Source: Nageia nagi | Taxonomy: Eukaryota; Pinophyta | DNA: 64,000 nt | Reading direction: 5' to 3' | Assembly: GCA_050084985.1 (NCBI GenBank) | Contig: JBITNC010000001.1 | Coordinates: forward strand, 148,738,001 to 148,802,000 | In this document: positions 1-12,288 of the stretch, piece by piece | How the letters are laid out: each line of letters starts with the position of its first letter | Position numbering within the stretch: the first letter of the stretch is position 1 | Position numbers and translations under genes: made by a program | Notes under the pieces: model-generated | Databases searched by the model: none | Seen by the model: the letters and a program-made list of their open reading frames with translations, nothing else | Told to the model about the DNA's origin: nothing

Positions 1-539
1 TGATTCTTATTTACATACGAGTATATTTTATCTTACATACATTTTGGTTATAGAAGGAGGGCCCACCAGTTAAGATTCAAAGAAATAGTGGTAGGGGTTT
101 TTCTATACTCGAACTTCTTTGTATTATTTTTTTATTTTATGTTTTGTTGGTTTTTTTACAACATTAATTTGATGATTTTCAACCTTTATCTGATATTTCA
201 AGGCTTAATCTATATTTATGTCTTTATTTTAGAAATTTGATGAACCCTAAAAGTAGTTACAAATTTTACAAGGATCTTTTGGAGATGATCAAATAAATTG
301 GTCTATTCACCTTCAACTACTTATTAAAAATGGCAATCTTGAGTTCTTCATATTTAAAGCACATTATCATTAGGGTATAACTAAAAGAACATAACAACCA
401 AATTATGAGGTTTATATTGAAGATAATTATTTTCATTGCAAAAGGCAACATTTGTAAGTTACAATCAGTATTGCCAAACATAATTAACTACAAAAAAATC
501 ATAGAACTTTAAATTCGTAGGGTTTTACATGGACAAAGA
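1..539. other. AT-rich sequence without recognisable gene
   Basis: I see no coding frame of note, no LTR ends and no RNA gene. The sequence is AT-rich and broken by stops in all frames. Confidence 0.4.
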
Positions 540-1310
540 TGAAAAATACTAAAACTCACATTTAATAACAGAGTCATGGGAAGAGGGTATGGAAATCCAT
601 ACAAGATTAGTTTAAGATGAATTTTCATCGAATGTTGTAGTTATGAATGCCTTGATATACATGTATGCAAAATGTGAAAGAATAAAGAAGATCCAAGAAT
701 TATTCTATAATGTGCATGATGCATATACTTTCATGGAAAACAATGATCACAAGATATGCACAAAATAAATTTTCTGAAATGGCCCTACAAAATTTTAAGC
801 ATATGTAATTACCAAGCCTAAAACCAACTCTATAATCTTTACCAACATTCTTCCAAAATATACCACCAAGGAACTCAAGAAGAGGATATGGATATTCATC
901 AAAGATTAGTTTAAAATGGTTTTTCATTAAATATTATGATTCTGAATTCCTTGATAAGCATGTATGCAAAATGTGAAATATTTTACAAGGCATACTTAAA
1001 GATCCTCCTCTCATGCAAATTGGTAAGTGTGACAACCCTAGCAGCATAACCTTTATATATGTTCTACTTACATACAACCATGTAGGTTAAGTGGGAGAGG
1101 GTTGCAATTACTTTAAGGGTATGAATGGCTCCCATTGCATTATTCCTTAGATGAATCATTATCATGCATTATTGACCTTCTTGGCTATACATGCTAACTT
1201 GATAAAACTTTGAACTTTATTGCTAAAATTAATGAAAAATAAAATTTCATCAATTGCAATGATATGTATATGTACGCAAAATATGGAAGAATGTATCATT
1301 ATTCATACAT
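540..1310 (+). pseudogene. PPR protein gene fragment, decayed
   Basis: Plus-strand translation in shifting frames gives pieces typical of plant PLS-class pentatricopeptide repeat proteins: GMEIHTRLV-like, then VVVMNALIYMYAKC around 640-680, a second EEDMDIHQRLV / NSLISMYAKC unit around 890-980, and a third MYAKYGR piece near 1265-1285. A stretch near 1050-1180 resembles the C-terminal 'VGEG.NYFKGM' and 'P.MNHY' part of such proteins. Intact PPR proteins act in RNA processing or editing in plastids and mitochondria. This copy is riddled with stops and frameshifts and has no start, so it is a relic. Similar fragments lie at 13870..14090 and 50555..50815. Confidence 0.65.
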
Positions 1311-1489
1311 AAAAATATAAATCCATACATGAATACATAAATACATACATCAAATATTATTATTATTTATATATAAAAATTAAATACTATTCTAATTATA
1401 AAAATATTTAATTCTATCTTGCTTCCAACCATGTACCTTGATGCTAATGAAATACTTTTAAAATACAAGGTTAAACAAAATGTTTGATA
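1311..1489. repeat. low-complexity AT-rich stretch
   Basis: Repeats of the kind ATACATA / ATTATTATT with no gene signal. Confidence 0.4.
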
Positions 1490-2549
1490 TAGGTCATTCA
1501 ATCAAGGAGCCTACAAAATCATTCTTTAGTTTTATCTCATCATTCTTTTTAAACAAGTTTATTTCCTCTTCAATAGCGATATCCACCTAAACTTTCCAAT
1601 AACCTTCACCCAAATGTTCATTATGTATATTTTCTTTAGGGTCAATACTAATCATCCTATCTACAATCACTACATCATTATTATCAATTAAGTGTGATTC
1701 CCTTCTCTCAAATAGCATAATCGATATAATTTTCTATCCCTACATGTAAAATTAACAACCTAAATAAATTCGTTGTATACTATATATTACAAACTAAGTC
1801 AACCATTTTAAATTTAAGATAATAGTAGTACCTTTGATAACACAAGTATAAAATATATTGATGTTATTGTTGATGTATCTACTGCTACTAGTGACCTTGA
1901 TGCTCCAAGTAATATTGATGCTACCTATGGAATTAGATGTAAGGGATTGTTATAGCTTTACAATTGTAACACGTAAGCATTTTAAATATTAAATCATGAA
2001 GAAACTAATACACCTCTAATTGAGTAATTTGTTCCTTAATCTCTTCAATTTGTTCATCTTTTTCTTTCATTTCTATTTGAATATAACCTTCTCTTCCAAA
2101 ATTCTTTCTTTCTTTTTTATATAGTTCCATTATTGTATGTAAGGAGTGATACCAAATAAATAATCAATAATACTCCTTTTTCGATATCCTAAACCTAACC
2201 TAGTTTTTCAAGTCCTAAAACTTGCATAAGGGTATCATCTTTATTGTATTAACTTTTGGGTATTCCAAATAACATTACCTCATTCAATTTTTCCTAAAAA
2301 ATATCACATGGATATTTAATTAGGAACATGTTAAAAACACAATCAATAAAATAATTATTTGAAGTTCATGTCATCATTTCTAATGGAAATTCACTTAAGA
2401 TTATCTCCATGGCTTATGATGAAATAAAAGACCCATCCTTCTTTTTACGAGCTTCCATCCTCGTAGTTTCCCTTTGTAGTGGACTTTTTGCATCTAGTTG
2501 GCTTTTCCTCTAAAGTATATATAGTTGGAGAGATATGGGATAAGTCATA
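1490..2549 (-). pseudogene. plant transposase (Transposase_24 type), 3' half
   Basis: On the minus strand, from 2549 downwards, broken frames give ARKKKDGSF near 2455, then DDTLMQVLG near 2240, then a coiled-coil-like end (MEL..KERKNFG...IEMKEKDEQIEEIKEQ) near 2130-2010. This order (K.DG.., then a '..QV.G....G.V.G.G' core, then a C-terminal coiled coil) is that of the second ORF carried by many plant CACTA/En-Spm transposons. It continues the part at 12294..13400; the three-LTR gypsy array sits between them with its target duplication. A further open stretch (minus, about 1735-1490, beginning LIDNNDVVIVDR) lies just downstream and may belong to it. Stops and frameshifts make it non-functional. 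Confidence 0.6.
2545..2549. repeat. target-site duplication TCATA (left)
   Basis: TCATA directly precedes the first LTR and matches TCATA at 12289..12293 after the third LTR. Confidence 0.85.
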
Positions 2550-3613
2550 TGATCCATAAAACATAATATTAAAAATTTCAATTTAATCTCTTCAAATGAA
2601 TCAATTCACACTTAAAACAATTAAGTGCTTGTCAAGGAAATTCAGGAAATAAATTGTAAACACAAAGAAGAGAAAAACATTCACCAAAGAAGAGACAAGC
2701 AAGATTTATCTTGGTTCACCCAGTGTGGGCTACATCCAGTTCAAAATCTCTCTACTATTACAAGGCCTCCTTAGTCCTTCAAAACCTCCTCTCACATTCA
2801 CAACACACTCTCAGCTCTGAAAATCACAACAAAACTGAAACACTTCTCGAAATCCTCCTTTTTAATCTCTCCTATACAATTTGCTCCCCTTTTATACAAT
2901 TTTTGGAGCTAAATTTGGAGAGAATTAAAACTCTAAAATTGGGAAAAAAATACATTTTTAGATACCATTAACCTCTTTGATCTTCCTGTCGAATTTGGGC
3001 TCAAATGGTTTCCAAAATCTCCCAAAAATGAGCTCTAAAATTGAAAAACATGCTCTCTAGACTGTTATAGGCTTAAAAATGAACTCAAGCCAATAATAGG
3101 ACCTTAAATGAATCAAAAATCATGAAAAACCTTTGAAAAATACCAAAATACATTAAAATACTCCAAAAATGGGTGGGTGCGTTGTGGTGTTGACACATGG
3201 CGCTTGCTAGGATGAAGTCAACAGAGTTTAACTAGTAACTAACTGACTGGGTGGTGGTCTCGCTAAATGTGTAGGCAGGTTACACGTGTAGCTTGGCTTG
3301 TGTGGGCAATCTTGCACATGGGGCTGACTGGTCAATAGGTCAACAGTGCTTACATGGTAGGGCGGGGTCAGGCAGGTCAGATGGTGGTAGGTTGACTGGG
3401 CTCCCGCGTGGTTGCCACAATGGAGGGCGGGTCCCACCATATTTGGTTTTTTCTTTCAAAAATACATAAAATGGACTTAAGGCCATAACTTTCACATATG
3501 GACTCAAATTTTTGATCTGAAAGAAGCATCGAAAAGTTGAAGACAAGATGAACACACTGAACACATTGAAATGGATATTACTGAATGTTGAAGGGATCTA
3601 AATTTTTGGATCA
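2550..3613 (-). repeat. LTR A (3' LTR of unit 1), 1064 bp
   Basis: Starts TGATCC and ends GGATCA. The purine tract of unit 1 (AGTGGGGAGGAA on the minus strand) abuts it at 3614..3625. The segment around 3170-3440 is more GC-rich than the rest. Confidence 0.88.
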
Positions 3614-3625
3614 TTCCTCCCCACT
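3614..3625 (-). other. polypurine tract, unit 1
   Basis: The minus-strand reading is AGTGGGGAGGAA directly before the LTR terminus, the usual plus-strand primer position in LTR retrotransposons. Confidence 0.8.
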
Positions 3626-3653
3626 AAGAGAGAGCTTTTATCCCCAAAAGCAT

Positions 3654-5734
3654 TTAGGATGATGGAATGAGGTGAGGGTAGAGCTCCCTCACCCAATCAA
3701 CTGCATACCACTTGGCCTTGTGTGGATGTTGGCCCTTCACTCCAATATGCCACACCTCATGTATGCCACTACGATATGATCGTTGCTTCTTTTCCAATAC
3801 TGCATCCTCAACCAACACATTCATGTGCTCAAGGGCTAAATCCTCAACTGACGGTAACATGACATCTGTATCTTCTGCAACGAAGGGTGGTTCATACAAC
3901 TTCAAGTTCTCAACATTAATAATAGAATACATTTGCATATAAGGTGGTAAGTCTAACCGAAATACATTGTCCCCAACTTGATCAATAATGGTAAATGGAC
4001 CATACCTTATTGGTTTCAACTTCTTTCCCTTACCATGTTGTCTCTCCTTGCTGAGATGAAGCCATACTTGATCCCCAACCTAAAATTTATGATCCACTCG
4101 ATGACGATCATGCCTCTCCTTATACCTGGATACATTTTCTTGCATTTTAGGCCAATAACAATACCTTTGTAGATTAGCAAGATTTTTCCTAACACTAAAG
4201 TGTCCTAAAATACGAGAAGTTTATGAGCTTCCCTAATCAAATCATTCCTCTCACCATTAGGAATACAAAGTTTGCCCAAATGAAAAAGTAATCCATCATG
4301 CAAATGAAAGTCATGATTTCCAACCTCATTACCAAGACTCAATCTATGATAGACATTTTGAAAATTAGGATCAACCACATATTGTTCTTTATACCCATCA
4401 TGCATTAAAGAACTATTTTGCAGAATCACAACACTAGCAACTATTAGAGGCCTAGACAACATATCAGTAATTTTATTTTGAGTACCCTTCATATACTTAA
4501 TCACCAAATGAAATTGTTGCAAAAATCCCATCCAACAAAAGTGCCTAGATTGTTGCAACTTAGATTGTGATTACAAGGGTTGATGGTTTGTATGTATTAT
4601 TGTCTCTTTACCTACCAAATAGTGCTTCCATTTCTTATCACTTATGAAAGTAGCAGAAGCATTGCATAATCCAAACGGTAAAACCAACCATTCAAACAAT
4701 CCTTGCCTAGTTTTAAAAGTAGTTTTCCACACATCCTCTTCTTTAACTCGTACTTGATGATAACCACTTCTTAGATCTAATTTTGTAAAAAGCCTAGCTT
4801 TTGTTAATTGATCCATTAAATCATCAATACATGGCAAAGGATACCGATTGTTAACCATGATCTTATTTAATGCCCTGTAATCAACACACATATGCCAAGT
4901 TCCATCTTTCTTTGGAATTATAATAATAGGAGATCCACATGGTGATGTGCTAGGTCCAATGACTCCTTGATCTAACAATTCCTTAACTTGTTTCTTAATT
5001 TCTTCATTTTCCAAAATAGAATTTCTATACAAGCCAATCTTAGGAAGTGCAACATCAGGATGTAATTGAATCTCATGTTGTATATCTCTTTTTGGTGGAA
5101 GTTCTTTAGGTACTTGAAATAAATCTTCAAATTTAGAAATTACCTCTTTAACTTCTTCTTTGTATTGTGGTTCACAATCTTCAAGTGCCTTTATGATTTC
5201 CACTTCATCTTGAGATTTCACCATTGCAAGTATAAACATTTGTCCATTGATTAGTTTCTTTGCTTGTCCTACAGTAATCAAAGAAATATCCTTTTTCTTG
5301 CTTTGATGAGCACTAACCATGTATTCAATTCCATCTTTAATGAGTCTATATTTGTTTTCCTTTATATAGAATAAAGTATCTCTTTCCCATAGATAAGGAC
5401 TACCAAGCATAATACCACAAATATCCAAAGGAACAAAATCAAGTAAAACTTCATCAATGTAATCCCTGTTAATCCCAAATTGCAACTTGCATTATTGTGT
5501 TACTTTCAACTTTGAATTATTATTAACCCATCCCAATGGATATGGGTTTGGATGGGGTTGAGTAGTGAGTGCAAGTGATTTGACATACTTTTCTGCAATC
5601 AAATTAGCTTGAGATCCAAAATCAAACAATGTATCAATCCTAGTCTTCTTAGCTTGCACCTTGATGTGAAAAAATTCAATTTTTTTCTTTTTCTCATCTT
5701 CATTAGGTGTATTATGCAAAACCATGCATGCCAT
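3654..5734 (-). pseudogene. gypsy pol remnant, unit 1 (protease, RT, RNase H and integrase pieces)
   Basis: The minus strand reads in order: protease (about 5734-5492, DTLFDFGSQANLI, with F where the D-T/S-G family usually has T or S); RT N-terminal half (5485 to about 4646, with GTWHMCVDYRALNKI, RYPLPCIDDL, FTKLDLRSGYHQVRV and LPFGLCNASATF); then a direct jump at about 4645 to the RNase H tail (DKKWKHYLVG, IHTNHQPL); more RNase H tail and the start of integrase (4558-4205); and integrase C-terminal region (4019-3654, KPIRYGPFTIIDQVGDN, INVENLKLYEPP). The RT palm motif YxDD, the RNase H catalytic start and the integrase DDE core are missing. Intact pol would copy RNA into DNA and insert it. 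Stops and frameshifts add to the loss. Confidence 0.88.
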
Positions 5735-5785
5735 TTTATCATCTACATCTGAACCATGTTCAATTTCAAAAGTAACAGTATTTGT

Positions 5786-6846
5786 TTACTTTCTTTGAGC
5801 TTTAGGTTTAGGGCATAATTCAAAATGCAATTTCCAACATTTAGCCTCTAAATGACCTTCTTCTTGACAATGTGCACATACATCTTTAGACTTCTCTTTT
5901 TGTGTAGTAGACATAGTTTTCTTTTTCCCTTTTTCTTTATTCCTTTCAAAATCATTATTATGATTGTTATTGGAAGCATTGTTCTTTTTCCCATCCTTAA
6001 CAAATTTTCCCCTTTCTTCGAAGTGAGTGGCTTGTACACAAACTTTATCCAAATCATTTGGATCAAACATCAAAATTGTATGTCTTAAATAATTGTGCAA
6101 ACCACCAATATACTTAAGAAGAGTATCTTGGGAATCAAGAGGAATACCTACATTGTAGTTCTTCTTCAAAATTTCGTAGTGTACTCTTGTACACTTTGCC
6201 CTTTGCCTTGACAGAAAGTTTGCCATTCCATGATTGCCTTTTGTCGATAACCCAAAGGATAAAATTGATTTCTAAGCAATTGTACAAAATGAGTCCAAGA
6301 AGCATTACAAGCTTGAATAGATTCATTCTTACTTTGTAAACAACTTTCCCACCAAACAAGTACATTACCACTCATTTTAAGAGTTGCTAATTGGATTTTA
6401 TCCTCATCTCTTACAATTATTTGAATTCTACAATATACTCCAATTTGTTTAATCCAATGGTCTAATTTTTCAACATTTACTTCCCCAATAAAAGTAGGCA
6501 AATCAAATTTAACTTCCAATTTCAAAGGAGAACTTTGAAAAACACTATGTGTAACATCATTGTCAATTTTGTTACATTCACTAGTTTCCCCTTCATTTTT
6601 CTTGTATTGTTGCTCTTGAAATTGTTGGAATTGTAGAGATATTTTCTGGAACATTATGGCAATATTAGCAATTTGCTTCTCCACATTAGACCCTCCTTCA
6701 TTGGCCATGGCTCCAAGCTCTCTTTGCTTCTTTAGCCAAACTCTAGAACCAATTTCTAGATCCTCCTCCACAAATTCTCCTCCTTTCTTACTTTGTGACC
6801 TGGTATACATGCAAGAACACTTTCCAAACACCAACAACAATCTCAA
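5786..6846 (-). pseudogene. gypsy gag remnant, unit 1
   Basis: Minus-strand gag in two overlapping frames (6846-6166 and 6226-5786), so at least one frameshift near 6170-6226. The first part has a coiled-coil-like region (EKQIANIAIMFQKISLQFQQ) and the retrotransposon gag core (LKMSGNVLVWWESC...SWTHFVQLLRNQFYPLGY). The second ends with a K/N-rich tract and one zinc knuckle (C-x2-C-x4-H-x4-C, CAHCQEEGHLEAKC). Gag forms the particle that packages element RNA. Translation may begin at 6846 or at the ATG near 6708 (MANEGG). Confidence 0.85.
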
Positions 6847-6876
6847 AAATAGAGGTTATCCCAATGATTTCAACTT

Positions 6877-6888
6877 GCTCTGATACCA
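6877..6888 (-). other. primer-binding site, unit 1
   Basis: The minus-strand reading is TGGTATCAGAGC, four bases after the LTR end. It is complementary to the 3' end of plant initiator tRNA-Met. Confidence 0.88.
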
Positions 6889-6892
6889 AACT

Positions 6893-7971
6893 TGATCCAT
6901 AAACCATAAGATTAAAAATTTTAATTTAATCTCTTCAAATGAATCAATTCACACTTAAAATAATTAAGTGCTTATCAAGGAAATTCAAGAAACAAATTGT
7001 AAACACAGAGAAGAGAAAAGCATTCACCAAAGAAGTGATAAGCAAGATTTATCCTGGTTCACCCAGTGTGGGCTACATCTAGCTCAAAAGCTCTCTATTA
7101 TCAATTGGGGAATCACTTTACAAGGCCTCCTTGGTCCTTCAAAACCTCCTCTGACATTCACAACACACTCTCAGCTCTGAAAAACATAACAAAACTGAAA
7201 CACTTCCCGAAATCCTCCTTTTTAATCTCTCCTGTATAATTTGCTCCCCTTTTATACAATTTTTGGATCTAAAATTGGAGAGAATTACAACTCTAAAATT
7301 GGGAAAAAAATACATTTTTAGATACCCATTAACCTCCTTGATCTTCCTGTCAAATTTGGGCTCAAATGGTTTCCAAAATCTCCCAAAAATGAGCTCTAAA
7401 ACTGAAAAACATGCTCTTTAGACTGTTACAGGCTTAAAAATGAACTCAACCCAATAATAGGACCTTAAATGAATCAAAAATCATGAAAAACCTTTGAAAA
7501 ATGCCAAAATATATTAAAATACTCCAAAAATGGATGGGTGCATTATGGTGTTAACACGTGGCGCTTACTGGGATGAAGTCAATAGAGTTTGACTGATGGC
7601 TAGCTGACTGGGTGGTGATCTCGCTGACTGTGCGGGTAGGTTACATGTGTGGCTTGCCTTGCATGGATGATCTCATGCATGGGGTTGACTGGTCAATAGG
7701 TCAACGATGCTTACATGGTAGGGCGAGGTTAGGCGGGTTAGACGGTGGCAGGTTGACTGGGCTCCCACATGGTCGCCACAATGGCGGGCAAGTCCCGCCA
7801 TATTTGTTTTTTTTTCAAAAATACATACATTGCACTTAAGGCCATAACTTTCACATACGACTCAAATTTTCGATCCGAAAGAAGCATCGAAAAGTTGAAG
7901 ACAAGATGAACACATTAAACACACTGAAATGGAGATTACTAAATGTTGAAGGGATCTAAATTTTCAGATCA
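6893..7971 (-). repeat. LTR B, shared by units 1 and 2, 1079 bp
   Basis: Starts TGATCC and ends AGATCA. On its left is the primer-binding site of unit 1 and on its right the purine tract of unit 2, so it serves as 5' LTR of unit 1 and 3' LTR of unit 2. Confidence 0.9.
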
Positions 7972-7983
7972 TTCCTCCCCATT
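7972..7983 (-). other. polypurine tract, unit 2
   Basis: The minus strand reads ATGGGGAGGAA next to LTR B; same position as in unit 1. Confidence 0.75.
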
Positions 7984-8137
7984 GAGAGAGAGCTTTTATC
8001 GCCAAAAGCATTTAGGATGATGGAATGAGGTGAGGGTAGAGCTCCCTCACCCGATCAACTGCATACCACTTAGCCTTGTGTGGATGTTGGCCCTTTACTC
8101 CAATACGCCACACCTCATGTATGCCACTACGAGATGA

Positions 8138-10239
8138 TCATTGCTTCTTTTCTAATACTGCATCCTCAACTAACACATTCATGTGGTCAAGGCCTAAATC
8201 CTCAATTGATGGTAACATGACATCTATATCTTCTGCAACTAAGGCTGGTTCATAGAACTTCAAGTTCTCAACATTAATAACAGAATACATTTGCATATAA
8301 GGTGGTAAGTCTAACCGAAATGCATTGTCCCCAACTTGATCAATAATGGTAAATGGACCATACCTTATTGGTTTCAACTTCTGAAGCCATACTTGATCCC
8401 CAACCTGAAATTTATGATCCACTCGATGATGATCATGCCTCTCCTTATACCTGGATACATTTTCTTGCATTTTAGGCCAATAACAATACCTTTGTAGATT
8501 AGTAAGAGTTTTCCCAACACTAAAGTGTCCTAAAATATGAGAAGTTTATGATCTTCCCTAATCAAATCATTCCTCTCACCATTAGGAATACAAAGTTTGC
8601 CCAAATGAAAAAGTAATCCATCATGCAAATGAAAGTCATGATTTCCAACCTCATTACCAAGACTCAATCTATGATAAACATTTTGGAAATCATGATTAAC
8701 CACATATTGTTCTTTATACCCATCATGCATTAAAGAACTATTTTGTAGAATCACAACACTAGCAACTATTGGAGGCCTAGACAACATATTAGCAATTTTA
8801 TTTTGAGTACCCTTCTTATACTTAATCACCAAATGAAATTGTTGCAAAAATCCCATCCAACGAAAGTGCCTAGATTGTTGCAACTTAGATTATGATTGCA
8901 AGGGTTGATGGTCTGTATGTATTATTATCTCTTTACCTACCAAATAGCGCTTCCATTTCTTATCACTTATGAAAGTAGCAGGAGCATTGCATAATCCAAA
9001 CGGTAAAACCAACCATTCAAACAATCCTTGCCTAGTTTTAAAAGTAGTTTTCCACACATCCTCTTCTTTAACTCGTACTTGATGATAACCACTTCCTAGA
9101 TCTAATTTTGTAAAAAGCCCAGCTTTTGTTAATTGATCCATTAAATCATCAATACATGGCAAAGGATACCGATTTTTAACCGTGATCTTATTTAATGCCC
9201 TGTAATCAACACACATATGCCAAGTTGCATCTTTCTTTAGAATTATAACAATAGGAGATCCACATGGTGATGTGATAGGTCCAATGACTCCTTGATCTAA
9301 CAATTCCTTGACTTGTTTCTTAATTTCTTCATTTTCCAAAATATAATTTCTATACAAGCCAATCTTAGGAAGTGCAACATCAAGATGTAATTGAATCTCA
9401 TGTTGTATATCTCTTTTTGGTGGAAGTTCTTTAGGTACTTGAAATAAATCTTCAAATTTAGAAATTACCTCTTTAACTTCTTCTTTGTATTGTGGTTCAC
9501 AATCTTCAAGTGCCTTTATGATTTCCACTTCATCTTGAGATTTCACCATTGCAAGTATAAACATTTGTCAATTGATTAGTTTCTTTGCTTGTCCTGCAGT
9601 AATCAAAGAAATATCCTTTTTCTTGCTTTGATGAGCACTAACCATGTATTCAATTCCATCTTTAATGAGTCTATATTTGTTTTCCTTTCTATAGAATAAA
9701 GCATCTCTTTCCCATAAATAAGGACTACCAAGCACAATCCCATAAATATCCAAAAGAACAACATCAAGTAAAACTTCATCAATGTAATCCCTGTTAATCC
9801 CAAATTGCAACTTGCATTGTTGTGTTACTTTCAACTTTGAATTGTTATTAACCCATCCCAATGGATATGGGTTTGGATGGGGTTGAGTAGTGAGTGCAAG
9901 TGATTTGACATACTTTTCTGCAATCAAATTAGCTTGAGATCCAAAATCAAACAATGTATCAATCCTAGTCTTCTTAGCTTGCACCTTGATGTGAAAAAGT
10001 TCAATTTTCTTCTTTTCCTCATCTTCATTAGGTGTATTATGCAAAACCATGCATGCCATTTTATCATCTACATCTGAACCATATTCAATTTCAAAATTAA
10101 CAGTATTTATTTGCTTTCTTTGACCTTTAGGTTTAGGGCATAATTCAGGATGCAATTTCCAACATTTAGCCTCTAAATGACCTTCTTTTTGACAATATGC
10201 ACATACATCTTTAGACTTCTCTTTTTGTGTAGTAGACAT
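8138..10239 (-). pseudogene. gypsy pol remnant with zinc knuckle, unit 2
   Basis: Same domain order as unit 1: zinc knuckle and protease (10239-9568, CAYCQKEGHLEAKC and DTLFDFGSQANLI), RT N-terminal half (9564 to about 8970) joined directly to the RNase H tail at the same place as in unit 1, RNase H tail with integrase start (8883-8530), and integrase C-terminal region (8470-8138). Frames are longer than in unit 1: the 9568-10239 frame spans knuckle and protease without a stop. A 33-bp in-frame deletion relative to unit 1 near 8383 removes the segment between GDQVWL and KLKPIRYG. Missing: YxDD motif, RNase H catalytic start, integrase core. Confidence 0.88.
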
Positions 10240-10356
10240 AGTTTTCTTTCTCCCTTTTTCTTTATTCCTTTCAAAATCATTATTATGATTGTTATTGGAA
10301 GCATTGTTCTTTTTCCCATCCTTAACAAATTTTCCCCTTTCTTCTAAGTGAGTGGC

Positions 10357-11174
10357 TTATACACAAACTTTATCCAAATCATTTGGATCAAACATCAAAA
10401 TTGTATGTCTTAAATAATTGTGCAAACCACCAATATACTTAAGAAGAGTATCTTGGGAATCAAGAGGAATACCTAGCATTGTAGCTCTTCTTCGAAATTT
10501 TGTATTGTACTCTTGCACACTTTGCCCTTTGCCTTGATGAAAAGTTTGCCATTCCATGATTGCCTTTTGTTGATAACCCAAAAGATAAAATTGATTTCTA
10601 AGCAATTGTACAAAATGAGTCCAAGAAGCATTACAAGCTTGAATAGATTCATTCTTACTTTGTAAACAACTTTCCCACCAAACAAGTGCATTACCACTCA
10701 TTTAAGAGTTGCTAATTGGATTTTATCCTCATCTCTTACAATTCTTTGAATTCTACAATATACTTCAATTTGTTTAATCTAATGGTCTAATTTCTCAGCA
10801 TTTACTTCCCCAATAAAAGTAGGCAAATCAAATTTAACTTCCAATTTCAAAGGAGAACTTTGAAAAACACTATGTGTAACATCATTGTCAATTTTATTAC
10901 ATTCACTAGTTTCACCTTCATTTTTCTTCTATTGTTGCTCTTGAAATTGTTGGAATTGTAGAGACATTTTTTGGAACATTGTGGCAAGATCAGCAATTTG
11001 CTTCTCCACATTAGACCCTCCTTCATTGGCCATGGCTCCAAGCTCTCTTTGCTTCTTTAGCCAAACTCTAGAACCAATTTTTGGATCCTCCTCCACAAAT
11101 TCTCCTTCTCCTTTCTTGCTTTGTGACCTGGTATACATGCAAGAACACTTTCCAAACACCAACAATAATCTCAA
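10357..11174 (-). pseudogene. gypsy gag remnant, unit 2
   Basis: Minus-strand frames 11174-10932 (N-terminal coiled-coil region, MANEGGSNVEKQI) and 10701-10357 (MSGNALVWWESCLQS...QGKGQSVQEYNTKFRRRATML). They are separated by a stop in the codon after FQEQQ and a one-base loss near 10702. In the second part the frame is intact where unit 1 is shifted, so the two copies have decayed independently since duplication. Confidence 0.83.
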
Positions 11175-11204
11175 AAATAGAGGTTATCCTAATGATTTCA
11201 ACTT

Positions 11205-11216
11205 GCTCTGATACCA
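11205..11216 (-). other. primer-binding site, unit 2
   Basis: TGGTATCAGAGC on the minus strand, at the same distance from the LTR as in unit 1. Confidence 0.88.
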
Positions 11217-11220
11217 AACT

Positions 11221-12288
11221 TGATCCATAAACCATAAGATTAAAAATTTCAATTTAATCTCTTCAAATGAATCAATTCACATTTAAAATAATTAAGTGCT
11301 TATCAAGGAAATTTAGGAAATAAATTGTAAACACAGAGAAGAGAAAAGCATTCACCAAAGAAGAGACAAGCAAGATTTATCCTAGTTCACCCAGTGTGGG
11401 CTACATCCAGCTCAAAAGCTCTCTACTATCAATGGGGGAATCACTTTACAAGGCCTCCTTGTTCCTTCAAAACCTCCTCTCACATTCACAACACACTCTT
11501 AGCTATGAAAATCACAATAAAACTAAAACACTTCCCAAAATCCTCCTTTTTAATCTCTCCTGTATAATTTTCTCCCCTTTTATACCCTTTTTGGAGCTAA
11601 AATTAGAGAGAATTACAACTCTGAAATTGGGAAAAAATACTTTTTTAGATACCCATTAACCTCCTTGATCTTTCTATCAAATTTGGGCTCAAATGGTTTC
11701 CAAATTCTCCCAAAAATGAGCTCTAAAACTGAAAAAACATGCTCTCTGGACTGTTATAGGCTTAAAAATGAACTCAACCCAATAATAGGACCTTAAACGA
11801 ATCAAAAATCATGAAAAACCTTTGAAAAATGCCAAAATATGTTAAAGTACTCCAAAAATAGGTGAGTGCACTGTGGTGCTTACTGGGATGAAGTCAACAG
11901 AGTTTGACTGATGGCTAGCTGACTGGGCAGCAATCTCGTTGACTATGCAGGTAGGTTGAACACACAGCTTGGCTTGCATGGGCGATCTCGTGTGCGGGGC
12001 TGACTAGTCAACAGGTCAACAATGCTTACGTGGCAGGGTAGGGTTAGGCGGGTCAGACGATGGCAGGTTGACTTGGCTCCTGCATGGTCACCACGGTGGC
12101 GGGTGGGTCCCGCCATATTTGGTTTTTTTTCCAAAAATACATAAAATGGACTTAAGGCCATAACTTTCACATACGAACTCAAATTTTTGATCCGAAAGAA
12201 GCATCAGAAAGCTAAAGATAAGACGAACACACTAAACACACTGAAATGGAGATTACTGAATGTTGAAGGGATCCAAATTTTTGAATCA
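11221..12288 (-). repeat. LTR C (5' LTR of unit 2), 1068 bp
   Basis: Starts TGATCC and ends GAATCA (one change from GGATCA). It is followed directly by the right TCATA. Relative to A and B it lacks a short segment near 11870 (the part reading 'TTGACACATGGCG' in A). Confidence 0.88.

Larger units (their letters stand above)
2550..12288 (-). mobile_element. three-LTR tandem array of a non-autonomous Ty3/gypsy retrotransposon
   Basis: Three long direct repeats (2550..3613, 6893..7971, 11221..12288) each begin TGATCC and end at or near GGATCA. They separate two internal regions of 3279 and 3249 bp. Reading on the minus strand, each internal region begins with a primer-binding site matching initiator tRNA-Met and ends with a polypurine tract next to an LTR. 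The whole array is bordered by one perfect 5-bp duplication, TCATA, so it went in as a single event and gained its third LTR later, most simply by unequal recombination between LTRs. Both internal regions have gag, protease, partial RT, partial RNase H and partial integrase, with the same two internal deletions, so neither could move alone. Confidence 0.9.

Noticed and set aside
3228-3564. Open frames within the gypsy LTR (also 7612..7839 and 12182-11943)
   Set aside because: They fall in the GC-rich part of the LTRs, differ between the three copies and show no domain.
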